Shown: piece after piece, positions 32,501 to 37,684 of the stretch
Numbering within the stretch: the first letter of the stretch is position 1
Layout of the letters: each line of letters begins with the position of its first letter
Assembly: GCA_030685065.1 (NCBI GenBank)
Contig: JAUXQH010000043.1
Span: forward strand, 1-37,684
From: Pseudomonadota bacterium
GTDB lineage: Bacteria > Myxococcota_A > UBA796 > SXON01
Length of the DNA stretch: 37,684 bases
Direction: 5' to 3'
The notes under the pieces: generated by a model
Database searches by the model: none
Told to the model about the DNA's origin: nothing
Seen by the model: the letters and a program-made list of their open reading frames with translations, nothing else
Made by a program: the position numbers and the translations under genes

Positions 32501-33168
32501 TCCTGCCCAGTCCACGCGGCCTCCGTGCCGTTTCCGGCGTCTTCGATCAGCGGCTTTCCGCGGCACAGCCGGTACACCGGCAGCCCATCGCGCCCACACA
32601 CCCGCTCCCGGCGCGACAACACCGGGCCCATCGGGGGCATCGGCGCCTCGGGCCACCCATCGAACAGGGTGGCCGTGTGCGTCGCGAGGCCTGCCACGTC
32701 GGTCGCGACGTAGACCGCGCCGTCGGGCGCGAGGGCTCGGCCCACCGCGCTCACGAACGAGGGCGTCAGGAGGAGGTGGCGCGGGTTGTCGGTGGGCGTC
32801 GGGAAGAGGATGTAGACCCAGGAGACGCTCCCCGGCGGCAGGAGCGCGGAGAACACGGTGCGCGCGTCCGCGCTCCACAACAGGCAGTTCGGCGGCGCGT
32901 GCGGCGCGGCGGCGGCGACGCGGCGCTTGCGGATCTCGAGGCCGAGCCAGTGGATTTCGGGCCACCGGCGCGCGTGGTCGAGGATGCGCATGCCGTGATC
33001 GAAGCCGACCTCGACCGCGAGGGGCGCGCCGCTCCCGACGAAGGCCTGCACCCTCGCGCGGACCTCGGCGTGGCGCGGCTGATCGTAGAGCGCGCTGCCC
33101 CCGAGCACGCCGCGGAGCCGCCCGCCAGCGGACGGCAAGAGCGGCGCGGGAGGGATCCAGTCGGACAC
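32497..33168 (-). CDS. TrmB-like tRNA methyltransferase family protein, divergent
   Basis: 223 residues, taking GTG at 33168 as start (39 nt from the divergent gene at 33208); no strong ribosome site is seen. It follows the TrmB order: AVEVGFDHGMRILDHA (motif I), IHWLGLEIRKRRV, NCLLWSADAR, then WVYILFPTPTDNPRHLLLTP and SAVGRALAPDGAVYVATD. TrmB makes 7-methylguanosine at tRNA position 46. Here the signature FPDPWxKxRHxxRR is changed to FPTPTDNPRHLLLTP: the catalytic-region Asp and the following Lys/Arg pattern are altered. It may be a paralogue with another RNA or small-molecule target. First gene of the operon. Confidence 0.7.
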   Translation of the reverse strand: MSDWIPPAPLLPSAGGRLRGVLGGSALYDQPRHAEVRARVQAFVGSGAPLAVEVGFDHGMRILDHARRWPEIHWLGLEIRKRRVAAAAPHAPPNCLLWSADARTVFSALLPPGSVSWVYILFPTPTDNPRHLLLTPSFVSAVGRALAPDGAVYVATDVAGLATHTATLFDGWPEAPMPPMGPVLSRRERVCGRDGLPVYRLCRGKPLIEDAGNGTEAAWTGQE

Positions 33169-33207
33169 GCCGCGCGCTGTAACCGACGCGGATAGGCTGA
33201 AGGGAGC

Positions 33208-33519
33208 GTGAAAGCCATCTCCGCCCTCTTCGCCGTCAGCTCGCTCGTGAGCGCCTACGCCGCCGGGCTCCTCGGCGCGGTCACCATGATGGCGGTGGGC
33301 CCCTACCTCGCGATGGGCGCCCAGATGTACACGGGCAACACCGAGCCGTCGCGACCGCACCTCGTATGGCCCGCGGCGCTCACGTTCATCGGGCTGGTGC
33401 TGCCGGTGCCCTGGCTCTACCGCAAACAGTGGGGAATCGCGGCGGTGGCGGCGGTTCCCTTCGCGCTCCTGCCGTTCTGGCAGCTCTACCGGTTGTACGT
33501 CGCGGCGGGGGCGCCGTGA
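33208..33519 (+). CDS. Small membrane protein, unknown function
   Basis: 103 residues from GTG at 33208 with GAAGGGAG directly upstream and a TAGGCT box (33193-33198) that may be the -10. Three hydrophobic stretches are visible: about 5-37 (AYAAGLLGAVTMMAVGPYLAM region), 54-68 (ALTFIGLVLPVPW) and 76-90 (AAVAAVPFALLPFW). So it is probably an inner-membrane protein. It overlaps the following flavin oxidoreductase gene by 4 nt (GTGA). No family recognised. Confidence 0.72.
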   Translation: MKAISALFAVSSLVSAYAAGLLGAVTMMAVGPYLAMGAQMYTGNTEPSRPHLVWPAALTFIGLVLPVPWLYRKQWGIAAVAAVPFALLPFWQLYRLYVAAGAP

Positions 33520-34784
33520 CCCTCCCCGCCCCCGCCGACTCCCTCCTCTTCTCCCCGCTCCGCCTCAACGGCACGACCGTGGCGAACCGCGTGTGGCTCC
33601 CCGCCATGGTCACGTGGCTCTCGAACGACGCGGGCAAGGTCACGGAGGACGTGCGCCGCCGCTACGTCCGCTACGCGAAGGGCGGGCCCGGCATGATCGT
33701 GCTCGAAGCGATGGGGATCCGGGACGTCGCGAGCGGTCCCTTGCTCCGCATCGGGCACGACCGCTACCTTCCTGCGCTCCGGGACCTCGCCGCCGAGATC
33801 CACGACGCGGGAAACGTGCGCGTGATCCCGCAGGTCATCGATTTCCTGAAGATCGCCCGTCGTGACCCGGCGCGCGCGTTGGCCCGCTTGGAGAGCCGCT
33901 ACCCCGGCTGCTCGACCTGGAGCGAGGACGAGCTGCGCGAGCGCCTCACCCCGCGCGAGTGGCGCGACTACGCGCACGGCTACCGCCAGCAGATCGAGGA
34001 TCTGGGCCTGGACGAGATCCGGTCGCTGCCCGGCCTCTTCGCGGCCGCCGCCCGCCGCGCGCGCCTCGCCGGCTTCGATGGGGTGGAGCTTCACTTCGCG
34101 CACGCCTACACGATGGCGAGCTTCCTCTCCCGCACGAACGCGCGTACCGATGACTACGGCGGCTCGCTCGAGGGTCGCGCGCGGCTCGCCCTCGACGTCG
34201 TCGCGGCGGTCCGGCGGGAGGTCGGCGCGGACTTCACCGTCGGGTGCCGCTTCCTCGGGAGCGAGGACGTGGAGGGCGGGAGCGAGGTCGAGGACGCCGC
34301 CTGGTTCGCCGTCAAGTTTGCCGAGGCGGGCCTCGATTTTCTCTCCGTGAGCCGCGGTGGCCGCTTCGAGGACGCCAAGCGTCCCCCCGTGGGAGAGGCC
34401 GCGTACCCCTACACGGGCCACTCGGGGCTCATGTGCATGCCGACGAAGCACTACGCCGAGGGCTACAACCTCCACCTCCCGACGGCGATCCGCGCGGCCG
34501 TGCGTGCCGCCGGATTCACCACCCCCGTGATCGGCGCGGGGCGCATCGACACCTACGAGGTGGCCGAGGGCGCGCTGCAGGGCGGCGCCTGCGATCTGGT
34601 GGGCATCGCGCGCGGGCTCCTCGCCGACCCCGACTGGCCCCGCAAGGTGCGCGAGGGGCTTCCTTTCCACGCCTGCAAGTACACGAACGTCTGCGAAGCG
34701 CTCGATCGCAAGCACATGGCGGTACGCTGCCAGCTCTGGATGAAGCGCCCCGACGGAGGGTTGCACCCGCCGGAGGACTGGTAG
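33516..34784 (+). CDS. NADH:flavin oxidoreductase, Old Yellow Enzyme family
   Basis: 422 residues from GTG at 33516 (GTGA overlap with the membrane-protein stop). FMN-binding TIM barrel: LLFSPLRLNGTTVANRVWLPAM, GPGMIVLEAMG, the substrate pair in VELHFAHAYTMASFLS (HxxH, as in HGAHGY), and TNARTDDYGGSLEGRARL. Late PVIGAGRID, then LVGIARGLLADPDWPRKV for the phosphate site. After the barrel there are three cysteines (HACKYTNVCEALD...VRCQLW) where 2,4-dienoyl-CoA-reductase types have four [4Fe-4S] ligands. One ligand and the usual spacing are missing, so a cluster is doubtful. There is no C-terminal FAD/NAD domain. Cytosolic; substrate unknown. Confidence 0.9.
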   Translation: MTLPAPADSLLFSPLRLNGTTVANRVWLPAMVTWLSNDAGKVTEDVRRRYVRYAKGGPGMIVLEAMGIRDVASGPLLRIGHDRYLPALRDLAAEIHDAGNVRVIPQVIDFLKIARRDPARALARLESRYPGCSTWSEDELRERLTPREWRDYAHGYRQQIEDLGLDEIRSLPGLFAAAARRARLAGFDGVELHFAHAYTMASFLSRTNARTDDYGGSLEGRARLALDVVAAVRREVGADFTVGCRFLGSEDVEGGSEVEDAAWFAVKFAEAGLDFLSVSRGGRFEDAKRPPVGEAAYPYTGHSGLMCMPTKHYAEGYNLHLPTAIRAAVRAAGFTTPVIGAGRIDTYEVAEGALQGGACDLVGIARGLLADPDWPRKVREGLPFHACKYTNVCEALDRKHMAVRCQLWMKRPDGGLHPPEDW

Positions 34785-34786
34785 CG

Positions 34787-35905
34787 ATGGAGTGGAGCCA
34801 GGCGGCGTTCGACGACGCCGGATCGCGGTGGGGGGGCGCCGATCTCGCCGGCCCGATGGACCTCGCGGGGCTCTTCGAGGGGGCCGAGCTCGAGGTGGAA
34901 GCCGACGACGAGATCGATGCCTTCGGCCCCCTCCGCGTCCTGCACGGCTGGGTCGGCCCGGCGGGACCCGGCGCCGCGCTCGCCTTCCCGCTCCGCACCG
35001 ATCTCGATCCCGAGATCGGCGGCATCGAGCTGCGCCTCCGCGACGACGGCCGCTACGTGCGCGGCGCCCTCCCCGCCTTCCGCGACCGCCACGGCGATCT
35101 CACCGTCTCCATCGAGCTCCCCGCGCACGTTCCCGGCGAGGAGCGCCTCGTCTACACGCTGCTGCCCTACGCCGCGCTCCCCCGCCGCGTGGGAGACGAG
35201 CTGGCGCTGCAGGCGTGGCTGGTCGAGGACGGCGAGCCCATCGAGGAGGCCATCTGGCCGCTCGTGCTGCCCGACCCGGGCGTGCGCCGCCTCGACAACG
35301 CGCTCGCCGCCGTGATCCAGGCGGCCACGTCGGCGGAAGCCGCCGGCGGGGTTCGCGCCGGGCCCGGGGCCCTGATGGGAGCCGGGCGCGCGAACCGGCT
35401 CGACGCCGAGGTGGCGCGCCTGTTCGGTCTCGACAAGGACGGCCGCACCGTCGCCGCCGAGCTCGCCCGCGGCGCCGTTCCCGAGGGGGACCGGATGATC
35501 GCCGCGCGCTTGCGTGCGCGGATCGCGCCGGAGGGATTGCCACGGGTGTTCGGCCTCCTGTCCGGGCTCGCGAGCGGCGCCGGAGTCGCGGCGCCCGCCG
35601 AGGAGGCCTGGATCGCCGCGCTCGCCGCGCGCCTCGGCGTGAAGGAGAGCGGCGCCAAGGGCGGCCCGCGACAGAAGCGCCCCTCGCGCGCCGGCCCCTC
35701 GCCGACCACCGCGGCCCACCTCCAGGCGCTGGACCTCTCGGCGAGCGCCACCTGGGAGGATGTCCGCACCGCCTACCGCCGCGCAGCGCACCTCCATCAC
35801 CCCGATCGCGCCACGCCCGAGGAGCAAGCGGCGGCGCACGAGCGCATGAAGGGGATCAACGCGGCGTACACGGCGCTCAAGCGGGGGATGGGGCGGGGGC
35901 GGTAG
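34787..35905 (+). CDS. J-domain protein with TerB-like middle region
   Basis: 372 residues. ATG at 34787, two nt after the Old Yellow Enzyme stop. About 20-170 is a beta-rich region (AELEVEADDEIDAFGPLRVLHG, TVSIELPAHVPGEERL). About 180-290 is helical (LDNALAAVIQAATSAEAAGG, RMIAARLRARIAPEGLPRVFGLLSGLA) and resembles the TerB fold found before the J-domain in DjlA. The last 58 residues form a J-domain with H338-P339-D340 (HHPDRA) between two helices, so it should recruit DnaK. Organisation beta domain - TerB-like - J-domain is unusual. No signal peptide. Cluster partners give no direct clue to the client. Confidence 0.78.
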   Translation: MEWSQAAFDDAGSRWGGADLAGPMDLAGLFEGAELEVEADDEIDAFGPLRVLHGWVGPAGPGAALAFPLRTDLDPEIGGIELRLRDDGRYVRGALPAFRDRHGDLTVSIELPAHVPGEERLVYTLLPYAALPRRVGDELALQAWLVEDGEPIEEAIWPLVLPDPGVRRLDNALAAVIQAATSAEAAGGVRAGPGALMGAGRANRLDAEVARLFGLDKDGRTVAAELARGAVPEGDRMIAARLRARIAPEGLPRVFGLLSGLASGAGVAAPAEEAWIAALAARLGVKESGAKGGPRQKRPSRAGPSPTTAAHLQALDLSASATWEDVRTAYRRAAHLHHPDRATPEEQAAAHERMKGINAAYTALKRGMGRGR

Positions 35906-35914
35906 GGCCCGTAG

Positions 35915-37597
35915 TCACGGCGCGTACAGCTCCGCGAGCAGCCTGTGCGCCAGGCGGTGCGCCGCCAACGCGCGGGAGGAGCCGCCGTCGGGGAGGCCCT
36001 TGCGGGGGTCCGCCCGCTCCAGGCCGAGCGCCCCGTTGCGGAGGAGGTCGGCGTCGAGGAGGAGCATCACCGTGGTGCCGCCGTGGCGGACCACCGCGAC
36101 CACCGGCCGACCGAACGTATCGGTCATCCAGAGATCCATAGGGCCGGTCACCGCCATCGGCCGCGCCTCGATCCGATCGCTCCCGATCGCCAGCATCGGC
36201 ACGTCCTGCGCGGGCCGCTCGACCACCCACCGGGCCTCGGCGAGGGGCGGGTCCGCGTCCACCGGGCCCCGCGCCAGCCCGAGGCGGGCGAGCACCGCGT
36301 CCGTGATCGGCGCCGTCGGATCGAGCACCACGAGCACCCGCGGCGCCGCGAGCACCGCGTCGAGATCGGCGCGCTCGCCTTGCGGCAGGAGGATCACCCC
36401 GCCGCTCGCCCCGACGCTCCGCCCGGTGCACCCCTCCCCCCTGCCGGTGCGGGCCGCCCATCGCTGGGACTGCACCTGGAAGGTGCGGAAGCCCTCCTCC
36501 TCCACGCTGGTGCAGTCCGAACGCTCCGGCGCCATCAGCGTCGTGACGGTGTCGGGCCCGCGCACGGGCGGCGGGAGCTGGCGCCCCATCGCCCAGCCCA
36601 CCGCGTTCGTGAACAGCCGCGCGTTGTCCTCGTAGCCGATGAGGGTGGCGCCCCACGCGTTCTGGTCGGCGAGCACCACCACGCGGCCCTCCCCATGCGT
36701 ACCCGCCGCCACGACGGCCATCGGCCCGGGGGCCTCGTCCACGTCGCGTTCGAGATTACCCGTGAAGCCCGACGAGTCCGCCTTGCGGTACGGCTCCCAG
36801 CGATCGCGCCAGCTCTCGGCGGAGGTCACGGCGAGCGCGGGGAGGCCCTCGACGGCACCGGCGGTCATCAGGCCGATCGCCTGGACCCCGGCCATCACCG
36901 GGTGGTCGCCCGACGCTCCCGGCGAGGCGGCGAACACCCGGATCCAGCTCACCGATGCGGGCGTGAGCCTGTTCGTCGGATCCGCCGCGGTGATCGGCGG
37001 GAGCGTGATCCCGAGCGCGCCGGTGAGCGGCGCGAGGAGCTCCTGGTGGAAATAACAATTGGAGTGGTCGGTGATGAGCACCAGCCCGCCGCCGCGCCGT
37101 ACGAACGCCTCGAGCGCCACGACCTCAGACGCCCGCAGCGCCGCGTTGTCTCCGCTCACGAGGTTCACGAACACCGCGCTCGCCCCCGCCAGCCGCCGCC
37201 CCGACCAGCGCCAGCCCACCTCCTCGACCTCCACCCCCGCGGCGAGGATGGGCGCGAAGGCCCGGGCGAAGCCGTGCATCCGGCTGTATCCGAACGTGTC
37301 CATCGAGATGTCGGCGTCCCACGGCTGCTTGGACGCGTGAACCTCGTCCACGAGCAGCGGCCCTTCCGGGCGCGGCGGATCCCGGTCGAGCCAGCTCTCC
37401 TCCCACGCCCGCCACACCGGCCCGCCCCGCCACCGGTAGAACGACGCGTAGCCGTCCTCGATCGCGTGCTCGGGGAGCGGATCGGTCCAGGGCGCGTCGA
37501 CCTCCGCCCACTCCAAGCGCGGCCACACCCAGCCGACGCCGACGGCGGCGACGCCGACCGACATTCCGAGGAGAGCGAGGAGCACGCGCCGGTTCAT
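35915..37597 (-). CDS. Membrane-anchored protein with GATase-like domain
   Basis: 560 residues. ATG at 37597, overlapping the upstream frame's stop as ATGA. One N-terminal membrane helix (LLALLGMSVGVAAVGVGWVW) anchors it with the rest outside. About 75-350 looks like a class-I-glutamine-amidotransferase-like fold, as in DUF4350 and GldG-type proteins: LLVDEVHASK, ASAVFVNLVSGDNAALR, then FVRRGGGLVLITDHSNCYFHQELLAPL and a VVLADQNAWGATL strand. No clear catalytic Cys-His-Glu set is visible. The rest (about 370-560) is unrecognised, with a DAVLAAPRVLVVLDPTAP strand region. It converges on the J-domain gene with a 9-nt gap. Function unknown; such proteins often partner membrane permeases. Confidence 0.72.
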   Translation of the reverse strand: MNRRVLLALLGMSVGVAAVGVGWVWPRLEWAEVDAPWTDPLPEHAIEDGYASFYRWRGGPVWRAWEESWLDRDPPRPEGPLLVDEVHASKQPWDADISMDTFGYSRMHGFARAFAPILAAGVEVEEVGWRWSGRRLAGASAVFVNLVSGDNAALRASEVVALEAFVRRGGGLVLITDHSNCYFHQELLAPLTGALGITLPPITAADPTNRLTPASVSWIRVFAASPGASGDHPVMAGVQAIGLMTAGAVEGLPALAVTSAESWRDRWEPYRKADSSGFTGNLERDVDEAPGPMAVVAAGTHGEGRVVVLADQNAWGATLIGYEDNARLFTNAVGWAMGRQLPPPVRGPDTVTTLMAPERSDCTSVEEEGFRTFQVQSQRWAARTGRGEGCTGRSVGASGGVILLPQGERADLDAVLAAPRVLVVLDPTAPITDAVLARLGLARGPVDADPPLAEARWVVERPAQDVPMLAIGSDRIEARPMAVTGPMDLWMTDTFGRPVVAVVRHGGTTVMLLLDADLLRNGALGLERADPRKGLPDGGSSRALAAHRLAHRLLAELYAP

Positions 37598-37684
37598 CTG
37601 GGCCGCCCCTTAGCGCGCCGCCGCACGCCGCCGGGGGGTCCGGGCGCCGCCCGCCACATGCCCCGCGGGCGCCAGCAAGCTAGA
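37594..37684 (-). CDS. C-terminal tail of an upstream gene (runs off right edge)
   Basis: A minus-strand frame without stops enters from the right edge and ends in TGA (37596-37594). The TGA overlaps the ATG of the GATase-like gene as ATGA, a coupling seen repeatedly in this window. The 29 visible residues are Arg/Gly/Pro-rich (ending RRRAKGRPR), like a basic cytoplasmic tail. Only 29 codons are visible, so absence of stops is weak evidence in such GC-rich DNA; the overlap is the main support. Confidence 0.4.
   Translation of the reverse strand, partial: LACWRPRGMWRAAPGPPGGVRRRAKGRPR

Overview
The window is very GC-rich (not measured, but visibly near 70%), has G/C at most third codon positions, is densely packed, and uses many GTG starts. 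It carries several lipoproteins of the Cys-lipobox / Asp-Thr-linker / right-handed beta-helix type. It also has a TolQ plus two TolR-like operon and a VKOR-DsbA fusion. Together these suggest a Gram-negative bacterium of the Myxococcota (old Deltaproteobacteria) type. This is an inference from gene style: there is no rRNA or other marker here. No prophage, insertion sequence, CRISPR array or tRNA was seen.

Layout, left to right. 1-2400 (minus): a membrane TPR protein, a TPR-AAA+ ATPase, and the start of a Gly-rich protein cut by the window edge. 2587-5010 (minus): the HrpB helicase. 5069-6595 (plus): a methyltransferase with a long N-terminal region. 6655-6800: a MITE/REP-like element. 6884-7997: an ExbB/ExbD pair. 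8072-9427: a beta-helix lipoprotein. 9429-10271: rsmI. 10243-11253 (minus): a Cys-rich lipoprotein with a near-consensus promoter. 11514-13310: TolQ + TolR + TolR, closed by a hairpin terminator. 13425-15731: a DCC-family protein and an SF1 helicase. 15780-16066: two copies of a 123-bp hairpin repeat between converging genes.

16104-17698 (minus): a cyclopropane-synthase-like methyltransferase and a degenerate class III cyclase domain. 17786-19762 (plus): an aminotransferase directly followed by an omega-amidase-like nitrilase, a plausible glutamine-transamination couple. 19774-21321 (minus): a DUF2325-like protein. 21485-23685 (minus): a DprE1/DprE2-like oxidase/reductase pair with overlapping stop and start. 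23732-24577 (minus): GluQ. 24705-26093 (plus): an aldehyde-dehydrogenase-fold protein with altered catalytic residues. 26098-29771 (minus): a four-gene overlapping operon (VKOR-DsbA fusion, OmpA-like protein, TlpA-like lipoprotein, Cys-rich beta-helix lipoprotein), probably an envelope disulfide module with its own substrates. 29877-31169 (plus): a C39-like protease lipoprotein with an Asp-Thr repeat linker. 31224-33168 (minus): a three-gene GTGA-coupled operon (TrmB-like, methyltransferase-like, epimerase). 33208-35905 (plus): a small membrane protein, an Old Yellow Enzyme homologue and a TerB/J-domain-like protein. 35915-37684 (minus): a membrane-anchored GATase-like protein and the tail of an upstream gene.

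The strongest candidates for something undescribed are the redox/beta-helix operon, the TolQRR operon beside a separate ExbBD pair, the methyltransferase with two possible PqqD-like domains, the dehydrogenase with three substituted catalytic positions, and the two families of non-coding hairpin repeats. Several genes also show a TAnnnT box only 5-7 nt before the start codon, which suggests leaderless transcription.
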